Shown here piece by piece: positions 23,634-35,422 of a stretch of 64,000 bases of DNA. This DNA comes from Cerrena zonata (taxonomy: Eukaryota; Basidiomycota; Agaricomycetes; Polyporales; Cerrenaceae): the NCBI GenBank assembly GCA_038087015.1, contig JASBNA010000019.1:186001-250000 (forward strand). Reading direction: 5' to 3'. A program made the translations under genes and the position numbers. Each line of letters starts with the position of its first letter. The stretch's first letter is position 1. The notes under the pieces were generated by a model. That model searched no databases. It saw nothing but the letters and a program-made list of their open reading frames with translations, and was not told the origin of the DNA.

Positions 23634-24765
23634 ATGCTCATTCTTCACGAAAAGGACGCTTATGCCCCATCATCAGTCTCAAAGTCTGTGGTATGTAAAT
23701 AGGGGAACCGCTTGATACGGAACAAGCCATTCTGACAGCGTCTTACAGGCGGATTCTAAAGACTTTGAGAACCCTCCTCCATATGTCGCCCCCTCACCCT
23801 CTTCATCCTCACCTCGACAGATCAATCCCCTCAACATCGAATCCCAGATACCCACTTCTCTATTCCAGTCGGCAGTGGAGCAACAGACAAACCATCTATA
23901 CTTGCAGTCCAGACACAACCCAATCTCTGGTTGGTATTCTAATAATATGCATCGCACAGCCGTCATTTAGCTGATTATTCTCCGAAAGGATCGTACATTA
24001 TTAATTCGGAAATTCCACCTTTTGCTGTGGGATGCAAAGCAACAAAAGACCAAGGCCGTGTCCCTCTAGACCGACAAAATAGCAAATACTTCAAGAAATG
24101 TCACACTTCTAACGCGCAATTCGAAACTCGCCATGGAGCGATAACGTTAAACCTCGCCACGGCGGGTACGGACGATACCAAATTAACGCGAACGTATGTG
24201 CAAGCATCGAGTAGACACGCCAAAATCAATATCAATCTAGTAAGTGTCAAATATGACCTCGCCGTCGATCCGGAGCCGCAATACTCACCGTTGGGTACAA
24301 TAGTTTTCCCTCCAGATGAACAAGCATATCTGCCTTGAGGCTGCTACAAGACACGGTAAGTCGACGTCTTGACCAAACACTCCGACCTTTTCGCTGTTCT
24401 ATCTCTGACCCGTATCTGCCATCCTAGGACACATCGTCGTATTCTTGCCCCAGACATTCCAAGGTCTAATTCAAATCCGCTCACGTCGGGGGAACGTCAA
24501 TTTCCTTCCTAGTTTCGCTCAACATGCGCGCGTCGTGAATGGAAGTGATACATCTGCTATGGTCCTTTTCGGCGTTCAGAATATTGTGTTATCTGACCTT
24601 GATAACGATGACACAGACCTGTGCATGTTGACCACTCGGCATGGAAAGATTACTATTGGAATTAGTGGAGTTGATACCTATGATGACTCGCAGTCGACCA
24701 ATCTCTTAGTGAAAAAGATCGGCTCGTTGTCTATGATGTTATTGGGCACTGACGTTACTCGGTGA
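23634..24765 (+). CDS. DUF7330-type protein (basidiomycete adhesin-like, function unknown)
   Basis: Not biochemically characterised. The reading starts at ATG 23634 (MLILHEKDAYAPSS), a Ser/Pro-rich N-terminus typical of this group, and then enters a domain of repeating beta-rich units: NAQFETRHGAITLNL, then SSRHAKINI, then EAATRHGHIVVFLPQTFQG, IRSRRGNVNFLP, and a late LTTRHGKITIGISG. These R-x-G-x-I/V repeats on short strands match the DUF7330 pattern, a beta-helix-like or bactofilin-like plan (inference). I place introns at about 23693-23750, 23930-23970, 24240-24304 and after EAATRHG (24357 to about 24427); with these the frame is continuous to the stop at 24765. No signal peptide is seen, so the protein is probably intracellular. 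Confidence 0.72.
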
Positions 24766-25385
24766 CGTTTGTGGAACGAACGAATTTCCTAGGACTTGCA
24801 CTTGTATCATACGTTTTCCATTCCTCCTTTCTACCCTCTGTGTGCTATTTCCATCCCTTGTAGGTCACGCGTTATGGATTCTCAACTACCTAACTTAGTC
24901 CCGCTGATATAGTTTTCATCTTCTCATACATATTCTCTCGGAGCCCTTATGTACCACCGCAGTTACAACTATTTCCAAAGTATCCAAGAATCGCCACCAT
25001 ACTAGAGATCTTTCAAGGGTCGGATCTCAATTTCCCGCTAGATGAAACAAGGTAATCGCGCTGATCCGCCATCAGGCTTTTTTGAACTCCCCGCGTGAAT
25101 CAGTAGCCTTGTCCAAACAGGTTATTGCGAAGAGGTCGGAGGATTACATTCACTTCGATGCTCAACGGCGTACGGCCCATGAACCCTGGTTTGTACCTTG
25201 CACTCCTCCATTTCGGTACTGGTCTGATGGGAATCAATTTACTACCCACGTCTGACAAAGATGTCAAATCTACGGTCTTAGAGTTTCATTCAGTAAAGGC
25301 CCCATACCACCCATAAATACCCCGTCGTTGCTATACCATTTTCCAAGGTATTTCACTGGTATTTCTTTCGTTTTTTAGGTATACC
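24766..25385. other. Intergenic gap with a possible gene remnant
   Basis: About 620 bp. Around 25125-25316 a frame reads RRITFTSMLNGVRPMNPGLY followed by a hydrophobic stretch, preceded by an acceptor-like acag at about 25120. I could not join it to any gene and treat it as a possible remnant. Confidence 0.3.
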
Positions 25386-27740
25386 ATGTCGCTGCCGCGA
25401 CCTACCGACGGCAAGACTGGTCAAAGGCTCTGGGGTATTGTCCGTTCATTGTTCTGTGGTATCACTACAAATAAGAGCCACGAACGGAGATATTCCATTC
25501 CTAATACTATGACGAAAGACACGCCTCCTCCTTCACCCACAAGTACTAACACCACCCTGCTCGAGAAGGGTGACGTAGCACCGGTGAGTTTATTGACTTG
25601 ATTCGTAATGCCTTGGGAGGTGGTTGTTGACATGTTCGTTTTTACTAGCCTTCATACACTAGCAATCATACATGTGCTATGTGTGGCAATGAGTCTTGGA
25701 ACAGTTCGGAAATCCAGGAGGTACCTCGATCTCGTTCTTATCCCATCAGTCGCGGGTCATCGGTGACTATAGTGGACGAGAAAGACAGCACGACCAACTC
25801 GATACCTTCGCCCCAATTCTCTGAATACGTGAAGACTATTGAGTCAACAATGGACAGCCTGAGCGACTCTCTCCGTACACTCAGTAAGGAGATCTGGGGT
25901 ATGCTCTTTTCTATTTCTCCTCGTACAACTATCACTGAAATACGCCCCTCAGACTTCAAGGAGGTTGCCTATGAGGAAAAGTACGTTTAAACGCCACTTC
26001 ATTCCCTATCATACCCGATCTCTAAGCCCTGACATGACACAAAGGAAAACTCATGATGCCCTAACCAAGTACATGTCTGATCAAGGATTCATTGTTACGC
26101 CCCATTATCATAAGGGTGAACAATTCGAGACTGCATGGAAGGCTGTCTATACTAGTCCTGCGGGAAAGGGTCGGACTATTGGCCTCAATTCTGAAATGGA
26201 CGCCCTTCCAGGTATAGGTCACGCATGCGGTCATAATCTCATTGCGGTCTCCGGCGTTGCTGTGGCTGTTGCTCTGAAAGCTTTTTTGGAGAATCACAAT
26301 CAACCTGGACAATCATCTTGCTCGGTACACCTGGTACGTACACATTCAGGGATATCAATCAACAATTATGTTATTGTATCCGTGACATCAGCAGACTGAT
26401 AATCGCGATCCTTTTTTGTATTCAGCTGAAGAACATGGTGGAGGTAAGATACGGTTGTACGAGGAGGGTGCGTACGACGATATGGACGTGTGCATTATGT
26501 GTGTACACCATTTCATTCCACGTTGTATCTCACATTGGCTCAGTCTCTTCATTTCAGGTGCCATCCCTCCCCCGGTCCTCCAAATGGTTCTACCATCGCC
26601 CCCTGGTTAGCTCTACAACCTTTCGAAGTCGAATTCACTGGTCACAGGTCAGAGTACATATGGAAGAATTCCTAAGTATGAAATCTAACGCCCCATGTTA
26701 CATATAGTGCACATGCTGCTTATGCACCCTGGGACGGCAAGAATGCTCTTGACGCTGCCTTCCTTGCATACTCTAGTGTTTCTGTCCTTCGTCAACAACT
26801 GAAACCGGCTTATCGTGTTCACGGTATCGTCTCAGGAAGTGATTGGGAACCTAATGGTATTGTTACACTCATTCGTATCTCCATGACATATCGAACTTAC
26901 CCCGCTTGTGTAGTCATTCCGAACAATGCCAACATGCGCTGGATCATTCGCGCTCCTACCCGGGCTGAGCTCGAACAACTACGTTCCCGAATTATTGCTT
27001 GCTTCAAGTACGTAACATTATTACATCTCCTCGTCGTCATACTACCCGAAAATCTGATTATGTTACAGCGCTGCTGCGATGGCGACGGGATGTGAGGTTA
27101 AGATTGTGCAGGGTGCGGCCTATTACGACGTCCGCGAGAACAGCGTCCTCGGTAAGTCCTAACCCCGGAATGCGCTCAACTCCAATCTGAAATTGAAATT
27201 GAACACGGGAAGGTGATGAATACTGTCGCCTTGCAAGACGTTACTTTGGAGTCAACTCTAACATCTCCGATCAAACTATACCGGCATCTACAGACTTTGT
27301 AAGTTATCTCAGTTGGCTCCGGGATACGTTGTTAAAACAGTAGGATAACAGGGCAACATTACTTACAGTAAGTTCCATTCACAGACACATTCTTGGGTCT
27401 ATATCATCATGGTAAATTTAAATACGGGATGACAGAACTTCCCTGTATCACGCCCATCTACAACATTCCAACCAAACCCGGTGGGAGTAACCACACGCTT
27501 GATTTTGCAGAATCAGCCAAGGCGATTGAAGCCCATGAAGCCACAATGACTACATCCAAGAGCTTGGCTGCAACTGCCATCCGAGTTTTAACAGATACGG
27601 AATTCTACAATAGCGTACGTTCCTACCTATTCTTCTGTGCCGAAGAGAAGGAACTAAGACGGCATGGTGTATCTTTGTAGGTCCGACAATCTTTCGAGGC
27701 ATCCATACAGAATGACCCCAAAGATGATCAAACTAAGTAG
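25386..27740 (+). CDS. Peptidase M20 family protein, PM20D2-like
   Basis: Zinc amidohydrolase of the M20 family, close to the PM20D2/ACY1L2 group that hydrolyses dipeptides or N-acyl amino acids. Metal and catalytic segments are visible: NSEMDALPGIGHACGHNLIA (Asp and His ligands), a PAEEHGGGKI context (general base and metal-binding Glu), and a GHSAHAAYAPWDGKNALDA dimerisation/His block. KPGGSNHTLDFAES near the end supplies the last ligand. The N-terminus, about 180 residues from MSLPRPTDGKT, is Ser/Thr-rich, contains a CAMCGNESW pair of cysteines and is not part of the enzyme. The gene has many small introns, for example after EIW (about 25899). It ends KDDQTK at 27740. Family firm; substrate unknown. 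Confidence 0.88.
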
Positions 27741-28446
27741 TCCCATATCCATTTCAGGAAGTCGATTAACCCATAGTTCCTTGTTAACCTTCTTCTCAAA
27801 TCGATATTGTAGTCCACGGTCTTCGACCTGACTATGCGTTTCCGGATACGAATTACCATATGCGATTTCCCATGCTGTCTATAATCCTCCTGAGGCTTCT
27901 CAACCCTCATGCGGTGCCTGAGGATGAGAGAATGAGGGGGATAAAATCAGACCGTGGGCTGGACGATCCGATAGTGTGAATGATAATGTTGTTGAACAGT
28001 CATACGATCCATCTCATCTGCCATAGTTTGAGAGATCTGTTCCTGTAAGTTCAATAACCCTGAACGTGGAAAAAGATACAATCTGCAAATAGCGGCATAA
28101 ATATACGTCGTTCTCACCAGGTTGCCGGTAGGAAGTCGAGTCAACAAGATATGAATGATCTGCCGCGATCCAGAGCAAGAAAAAAGTCCCGCAACATGTA
28201 AGATCAACTTCCCCTACAAAAGCCATTAACGTGTCATTACCAAAGATTCATAATTTATCCAAAAAGACATGTGAATGGAGAGAAAGTGGGTCAGTAGCAG
28301 AGGCTATCATGAGAATGAAATGGAATATGAAGGAATAATCTAATAAGGGTGATAATCGATCCGACTTTGAAAGCATGTATGTGGTAAGACCATTAGGAGC
28401 AACACTGTCAGAGCGAGAGTTAATGCATGAGTAGGAAGCGAAGTTA
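27741..28446. other. Intergenic gap between convergent genes
   Basis: About 700 bp between the M20 and DnaJ stops. Two overlapping minus-strand frames near 27947-28226 are open but have no domain or convincing exon structure. I do not call a gene. Confidence 0.4.
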
Positions 28447-30568
28447 TCACGAAGAAGCTTTGGCTTCGGTGGCTGCATCCTTTGCCTCAACATGTTTACT
28501 GGAAGAAGGATGTTGAGCAGCTTCTGCCGCCTTCTTTGCCTTAGCTTGAGCACGCAGCTGCTGATGTTTCGATTTGCCAGCGGCTGCTTCTGCAACCATT
28601 CTGTTGTTACACGCGCAAAGCCATTAATAAGTCAAGCGCGTAGCAAGAAAGAAGAGACGACGAACCGTTCGAGCTCTCGCCGCTCAATGTCGGACTCGTC
28701 AGGTTGTGCCGCTTTGAAGATAGTACCGATGAGTAGCAAGCCCTTTGCTCGGTTGAAGAGAACGGCTTCTGATACGCCAGACTCTTTCAATACCTTGTCG
28801 ACAACCTACGCCATTTTTCGTATGAGCGGTCATGCATAGTAGAGAGAGAAGATCAAAGAAGTGTAGTATGTACCTCACGAAGAACTTGCACGACTTCGAA
28901 TCGGGTGCCTCGCCATGAAGCGAGCATAATCTTGCCTGTAACGTCTTCTTCGAGTGCTCTCAGTTCCTCCTCGGCGATTTCGCCCTTGGCTGCTAGGCGT
29001 TCCATTTCTTGCATCGTATTCTGAACACCGATCCTGTCATTTAGTTAGCGACCTTCGATCATATGCCATAAGAGAACTAGACTTGAAACTCACGCACTGC
29101 CGATGACACCCCAAGCATCCTTTGCAACGGCACCTTTCTCCTTCAGACGGGAAAAGAATCCTGGACTAATAGATCGGTAAGTTGCTGCGAGCGAGGGCAC
29201 AACATCGAGAAGATTTAAGACATACATTCCTAGGAACTTCTTTGATTTCAAAAAGGAAGTGGCTTTCATGATGTATACATTGCCAATAGTATGGAGAAGC
29301 TAAAAAGTCAAAAGGTCAATACCGACGTTTCCAATATGATGAAAACCTACATACCTCAATACCGAAGCTCTCCAACTTCAAATCTTCCGCTTCTTTCTTG
29401 ATCCTTGCTTCAAATGTCTTCGTTTCCGCGTCATCTTTATCGCCTGGCTTTGCTGCTTCCACGAAAGGTCGAAGCCGCTCGATGAGCTTCCCGGTCAAGG
29501 TATCGATACGTTCTTGCATCTTCTTCCTTCGCTCCTCTTCAAGCTCTTCAAGCTTCTTTCTTTGCTCCGCAGACAATTTCTTCTTCTTCTCCTTTTGAGC
29601 AGGTGAAGGAGTATTGTGATCAGGAGCAGGTGATGTAGTTGTAGCGGCAGGCGTCTCGGAAGGAGATGAGGTGTGATGCACCATGGCATTGGCGTCCAGA
29701 CCACCTGCGGGATGTGAAGGTTGAGGAGCAATTGGCGAAGAAGCAGATTCAGAGGTGGATGGTGCTGCTTCTGCAGGGGTTGAGCCATTCGTCTCTGGAG
29801 TTACAGCAGAGGGAGATGGTGTAGATTTCAATCCTGCATTCATTTCCTTTTCCATTTCCGCTTTCTCCTCCTCGGTCATCATCGTACTTGTGACTGAAGC
29901 CATCTCCTTCATTAATGAAATTTCTCCAATCTAGAGAGCAAAATAATTATGAGAAGAACAGGGGAAGAGCTGATCAACATACGTATTCCATGAATCGTTC
30001 TCCGCCGAACACGTTCGCAAAGAAGCCGGCAGCATCTTCCATATTCATCCCACCCTCCTTGTCGACCTGAAGTAGACTTCATTAGCCTTGAGATGAATAC
30101 AGTATATCATCAGACATACCATCTTGGCTCCATTTCTGTCGTAGACCGCCCTAAGATTCTGAATGCGTGTATTAGTCGGAGAACAGATGCGCAGCTAAGT
30201 AGTAGACGCGTACGGGATCTGACAAGACTTGGTACGCTTTGCTAATAGGTATTTTAATGAGCGATACTATCATTGTAAGCGAGCTGCATTGTACAACATA
30301 CCTGATATCCTTAAACTTTTCCTCAGCATCTGGAGAAGGGTTCTTATCAGGATGATACTAGAGCAAAGTTCAACATTGATCTGCTTAGAGCCAAGCGAAG
30401 GCGGGGGTACACGCCTTGATTGCTTGTTTGCGGTAAGCTTTCTTAAGGTCAGTATCATTGACGTCGGTGGTCACCCCCAACTACATGAAACATAAGTTTC
30501 AGATCCCTTGGTGTTGCAGTAAGCGAACGGCCTACCAAGTCGTAGTACTCCGTTTCAACTGGTGCCAT
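28447..30568 (-). CDS. DnaJ (Hsp40) protein with DnaJ-X domain, Caj1/Djp1-like
   Basis: Hsp70 co-chaperone. The J domain runs from the start (VETEYYDL, LGVTTDVNDTDLKKAYRKQA, then YHPDKNPSPDAEEKFKDIS) and contains the catalytic HPD. A Gly/Phe-poor linker follows, with MEDAAGFFANVFGGERFMEY, a Ser/Pro/Thr-rich stretch, a Lys-rich coiled coil (EKKKKLSAEQRKKLEELEEE), and the DnaJ-X domain (ESFGIE, LLHTIGNVYIMKATSFL, GFFSRLKEKG) through to the C-terminal Ala/Lys-rich tail ending at 28447. This order matches Caj1/Djp1 proteins linked to peroxisome or mitochondrial import. One intron, 30358-30414, appears to use a GC donor: frame continuity from QAIK to YHPDK requires it. Confidence 0.92.
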
Positions 30569-31105
30569 GTCGATGGCGATAGAACGAGACTATGTGAGAG
30601 AGATTAAGAAAGATGCGACGTTAAGGAAAGTGTAAAAGAGGAAAACCAAAGTTGTAGTGGACGGAAGCAAGGAGATGCTCAACTTTGAAATGAAACTACG
30701 ACATATTTTCCGTCGTCTATGACGGCATTCCCCGGCGGCAACTTCATTACGCCACCAAGCAATGTCCCATTTTAGTCCTCCAAGGTTACATCGAACCTTG
30801 CATGTAGCTTCACACATTACAATGAGACCCTGGATAGCATGCGTATGTCTCGGAGAAATCGTGCCCCTTCATAACCCTCCATCTTCACTAATATTATCGA
30901 TCACAGGTCAAAACATCGTAGGGCGGCGATATCAATATTTTCGACGGCAGCGATGGACGAATCAGATCCACGCCTTTTGTAGCAGGGCTGGGACAAGACT
31001 CTCTACTGCACAGCCAACCCGCGGAGGCCAGATAGCACTTATCTAATTATAGCTTGGAACCTAGCTTTAAAGCCCCTTTCCCCTCCCCCTAGGCCCTGAA
31101 CTACC
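30569..31105. other. Intergenic gap, divergent promoters
   Basis: About 540 bp between the divergent starts of the DnaJ and first hemerythrin-like genes. No gene or strong element is seen. A CT-rich run (ccccttt, cccctcccccta) lies just before the hemerythrin start. Confidence 0.45.
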
Positions 31106-32052
31106 ATGTCTATCATGCCAGAGAAAAAGGCAGCACCCGAGGGTACCTACGATACCTTGCAATGGAACATGATACACGGTACGTCTGCCCCGTATATTAA
31201 TCTCTCTTGTATTTTATTGACAGGTCCATCCAGCCCATGATGCTTTCAAGCTCGGATACGACATGATCTTGAAGATACTCGAGAACCCGCCCAATAATGA
31301 CTTGGCCAACTTTTTGGGCTATTGTCTGGCATGGGCAAGCTCTGTAGAAGGGACACCATGACCTCGAAGGTAGCCATTGACATGACTACTCCATAGAATC
31401 ATATACTGATCGTAGTTTCTGAACAGAGGTCATTGTGTTCCCTTTCCTCAACCAGAAACTTGACTTCTCTGGGGAAATTGAACAACACAAGGGGATTCAT
31501 GACGCACTTGAGAAAATTATTGCTTTAATTCGCGGGGCCCAGGCGGATTTGACCAAATTCGACGCGTCCCAGTTGAGAGAGTTAATGATGCCTCTCCGCG
31601 ACCCTTTGGTATGGATCCCCCTCATCCGTATCTCTTACATAGACTGTTAACCAACTCTGCGCAGTTTAACCATCTTGACGATGAGGTATCTCACATCAGC
31701 GCAGAAACTCTCAAAGTCTTCGATGAGGTCGAGCTCAAGAAAATGTGTGATGACATGAACTCGTACGCCAAGTCACACGGGGACCCTACTATGAATGTTC
31801 CGTTTATGCGAAGGTGCGTCACTCCAGAACTCTCCTCATTTGGGTCTTTCTGACATTTGTCCTCCTAGCCATACACCTGCCGAATTTAAGATCACTGGCC
31901 TGCTATGCCTTGGGCTCTTCGGAAACTTGTGGCCCCGGTGCTAGCTTTGCGGCATTCTGGGTAAGCATCTTCACAATTTACAATTTAATCGTGCTATCGT
32001 GTTGATCGCAGTGAGTAGATATTGGAAGTATGCACCGTACCCTGTTTCATGA
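31106..32052 (+). CDS. Hemerythrin-like (HHE) domain protein, copy 1, with two single-base frame breaks
   Basis: Four-helix-bundle protein expected to bind a di-iron centre; role in fungi uncertain (oxygen or iron sensing, redox defence). Ligand-bearing segments are visible: WNMIHAHDAFK, then GHHDLEEVIVFPFLNQKL, EIEQHKGIHDALEK and FNHLDDEVSHI. The start is ATG 31106 (MSIMPEKKAAPEG). Two breaks are needed to follow the homology with copy 2: an extra G in the run at 31350-31352 (frame moves from CLAWASSVE to GHHDLE) and a missing G at about 31890 (from TPAEFK to DHWPAMPWALRK). With these the protein ends HSGYWKYAPYPVS at 32052, using the acceptor at 32027-32028. Without them it truncates. The gene may be a pseudogene, or the breaks may be assembly errors. 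Confidence 0.75.
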
Positions 32053-32276
32053 GGATAGTGTCGCAAGTCCCGCAGCGTAAATTCCCTCCAGATGTATTGA
32101 CATAACCTCGATCACCCCTGCTAATTTATTCTGCTACGTTTCGATCATATTCACATAATCATACCCTTCTGAGTCTATTCCACAACATGCATCAGGATCA
32201 TCTGTCTTCTCTACACACCACAAATATTATCCCAATTCCAAACGAGTAACTCATATTCCTAACTTACTAGAACCCA

Positions 32277-32418
32277 CACGGCACGCAGGACGCTGTCTGA
32301 CCGAGGGACAGACGGAGTACCGATTTGATCAAAGAGTGGGAATTTTCACCCTGCTCTGTCGGTCTGCCAGAAATAATAATAAGTTTACAATATGTTACAT
32401 AACCAGACTTCAAGTCTG
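32277..32418 (+). repeat. Left inverted arm of the foldback element
   Basis: 142 bp, complementary to 32639-32780. The inner end is itself a short palindrome, cagacttcaagtctg, so each arm can also fold on its own tip. Confidence 0.85.
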
Positions 32419-32638
32419 TCAACGATTCATGTTTGATTACATAGACAGAATTAATATTACAATCTTTCCGTAGGATAAAGTTCTTTGCAAATTCCAAATC
32501 TTTGCAGCGGACAGATTGTTTTTTCCCATTCAATTGTGTAATCTGTCTTGGGAAGCGATTCAGTATCCCTCTTTGAGTCTGTACAATAGGAAAATTGGGT
32601 TACTAATTGAAAATATGGTATCAAATCTTATCAATATA

Positions 32639-32780
32639 CAGACTTGAAGTCTGGTTATGTAACATATTGTAAATTTATTATTATTTCTGGCAGACCGACA
32701 GAGCAGGATGAAAATCCCCACTCTTTGATCAAATCGGTACTCCGTCTGTCCCCCGGTCAGACAGCGTCCTGCGTGCCGTG
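32639..32780 (-). repeat. Right inverted arm of the foldback element
   Basis: 142 bp, reverse complement of 32277-32418 with about five mismatches. Confidence 0.85.
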
Positions 32781-32783
32781 CCA

Positions 32784-33248
32784 ACACCATCCGGATCAAC
32801 GCACCTACATAAACCAGACACTAGACCTCTCACCAAATTCAGACGCAACATTTCCCTACTTGCGTCCACACCCACTCCAGACCCCGGCATCTCCTAGCCT
32901 TAGTCGCCTACAGTTTTGCCTTCACGCCGCGTCAGCATCCGGACCCGAACCTGGCCAGGTCCAGTTTTAGACTCTCTCGCTCGATCAAAGCTTATTTGTC
33001 TTTCTCACATCCCCCTCACCGCAGATTCTCTTCTCTACAGCCCGCAATACATATGACAGGCGTGGGTCGTAGGTTCTATTTCGTCATACGGTATACGTGT
33101 GCATTTCTGTATCACGTTCCAGGTTCTTCCTAGAACTCGTCTGTATTGAATGCATATATAGCGAGAGCGAGGGCGATGGGCCAATCACTTCTCGCTCATA
33201 TCTAATAGTGGCTTAACATCCTCTACGTACTCTGAGACTCGTTGCTCG
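32784..33248. other. Intergenic flank upstream of hemerythrin-like copy 2
   Basis: About 465 bp. A TATATA run lies near 33156-33162, about 90 bp before the start at 33249, and could be its core promoter. Nothing else is seen. Confidence 0.4.
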
Positions 33249-34395
33249 ATGACGATTACTATCCCTCCACCGGCTTTAGCTCCCAAAGATGGGTACGACC
33301 TCATGCAATGGACAATGATCCATGGTGAGTCTTCCTACGTCTCCATCTTTTGCGTCGTCGTCAAGGTGGTTTGGCTGATGATAGACATGTCCTCCCATCC
33401 CTTACCTTGGTCGAATCTTCCTGATGTGCAGCTCATGAAGTGATAAAGCGAGGATACGAGAACATCTTGCTATACCTCGAACCTGCTCGTTTGCCAAAGA
33501 GCGACACCTACAATTTCCTGGGATATTGTCTTGCGTGGGCTCAGTTACTTAAGGAACATCATGATGGTGAAGGTCAGCAACGGTTTCTCTTCCATACTTG
33601 CCTTACTGGCCTGTTACGATTTAGGGCTATATGTCTGACTCGGGGTACGCACCATTCAACAGAAGCAGTCGTCTTCCCCTTCCTCAACAAGAAACTCGAC
33701 TTCCACAACGAAATAGACCAACATAAAGTCATTTTCTCCGCAGTGGAGAAGATCATCGCCACTATCAACCTCTATCAAGCAGATACGAGTGCATATGACC
33801 CAGAGTACCTAAAGTCTCTTATGGTACCTTTACGCGAACCTCTAGTGGGTATTTGTTTCCCCCTGGCTAATTCTTCTTAATTCCGATGTGGATGGTCGCG
33901 GTATGCTACAATCAAATACTAACGAGAGAGAAACTAGTACGAACACCTCGACGAAGAAGTCGTCCACCTAGCCCCAGAGAACCTCAAAGTATTCACAGAA
34001 GACGAGATCCAAGGGATGTTCCACGATATGGTCCAATGGTCTAAACGTAACGGAAGTCCATTCTTGACTCTCCCATTCATGCGATGGTAAGCACCACTTT
34101 CTCTCTAGCTCATATTCCTATTCGAATATGGATATGGGGTCTGGCTGGTGGGGGATTGCTGCTAATGCTAATACCTCGGGATTTGTATGTTCAGTCATGT
34201 AGCACCGGAGTTCAAGGCTTTCTGGCCTCAGTTCCCTTGGTTCCTCCGGGTGGTTATCATTCCGTGGGTGCTAGCTTGGAGACATTCAGGGTAAGTGGGC
34301 CATATCTTTGATTAATATCACTCATATCCAATACTTTCCCCTTGCTTTGTCGGTACTCTAGATACTGGAAATTCGCCCCATACGATCTCTATTAA
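33249..34395 (+). CDS. Hemerythrin-like (HHE) domain protein, copy 2
   Basis: Tandem paralogue of copy 1, with an intact reading frame. Spliced protein starts MTITIPPPALAPKDGYDLMQ. Likely iron ligands lie in WTMIHAHEVIKRGYENI, KEHHDGEEAVVFPFLNKKL, EIDQHKVIFSAVEKI and YEHLDEEVVHL. The C-terminal part (HVAPEFKAFWPQFPWFLR, then VVIIPWVLAWRHSGYWKFAP) contains a hydrophobic patch. Introns lie after IHG (about 33324), after HHDGE (about 33574), after REPL (about 33844), after FMRW (about 34086) and before YWKFAP. The intron positions match those of copy 1, supporting a tandem duplication that predates the insertion between the copies. Di-iron binding is from family knowledge. Confidence 0.85.
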
Positions 34396-35422
34396 TCATC
34401 TTTTGCTTTATTATATCTATCACCTCGCAGCATCTCCTTCTCGACCCTCATGTATTATACTGCCATAATATCTTCGAACTTTACAAGCACCTCGGACCCA
34501 CCACTTCGAGCATTTCCCGAAGAAGATGAAGTGCACGAGACGGCTTATAGCACCTCATTGAACAAAGGCATAATTATCGGGGAATGGGAAGATCTCCCAT
34601 TACGTCCGGCCCTTCTATTCACTCACATAACCCAATTTGGATCTCATCTCAATTGATTGTTCGAGGGCAGATGAAAGCCGAGAACTGTCTATAAACATAT
34701 AAACATGGAACCGGGATCAGAAGGAAACGCATACGTAGAAATGAGGGAAACCGGCTTTCTCGAAAGGATTTCAGAATGACTGCGAAATGACGTAGGCGGG
34801 GTAACTGGGTTGCGTCAAATACGAAATGCGTAGTGAGGACTACGTGTCAGGGACGTCTTCCCTGGGATCCAAGTTCACGCAAATCCATCGTGTTCGTGGA
34901 TACACTATGCATTGATGTGTAATGTGTAGTATGTGTATTGGGGTTGTGGAAACGCTACAAGTGTGTGGGGTAGAAAGGGGAGATAGAGTGGTATGTATAT
35001 ACTGTACGTAAAAACAAGCATTGTAATGGGGTTGGAGGGATGTGTGGTTGGGTTGGATAGTTGTATGCTGTGACTGCGACTATTGTACGTTATGTGAAAC
35101 ATTGAAACAGGAGAAAGATAGGGATAGAGATAGGGAAAGAGAGAAGAGGAGATGAATTGATGAATAAGATTAGGAGACTGTTGGGACAGAGAGAAAGGGA
35201 AAACGAGAAACGTTACAAAGGGATTACAAAAATATGTGCCAGTTGAATGCCGAATAAACGAAAAAGGGAACGAAACGAAGACGAATGAAAGAATCCTACC
35301 CTCTAACCAAAGGGGTATGCATGTAGAGATAGTAGGGTAAACAAAAAAAGCTGTGCGAGGTAGGGGCTGATAATAGCATTGGACAAACAAACAAAAAACG
35401 AACAAGAACCGACATCCCCGGA
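34396..35422. other. Intergenic kilobase with a purine-rich strand
   Basis: From about 35090 to 35280 the plus strand is strongly purine-rich (gagaaaga-like repeats). A long minus-strand frame here is Phe/Ser/Pro/Tyr-rich low complexity and is best seen as the 3' flank or untranslated tail of the gene ending at 35423. No gene is called. Confidence 0.45.

Larger units (their letters stand above)
32277..32780. mobile_element. CACTA-like foldback element (MITE), non-autonomous
   Basis: A 504-bp element with terminal inverted arms of 142 bp, left 32277-32418 and right 32639-32780, matching except for about five bases. Both ends read CACGGCACGCAGGAC inward. The element is flanked by CCA on each side (32274-32276 and 32781-32783), which looks like a 3-bp target duplication. 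CAC termini with a 3-bp duplication fit the CACTA/EnSpm superfamily. The 220-bp centre is AT-rich and has no coding frame. It lies between the two hemerythrin-like genes. The high arm identity suggests a young insertion. Confidence 0.8.

Noticed and set aside
32277..32780. A hairpin non-coding RNA gene
   Set aside because: The inverted arms have transposon-like termini and a flanking 3-bp duplication, so a mobile element explains the structure better.
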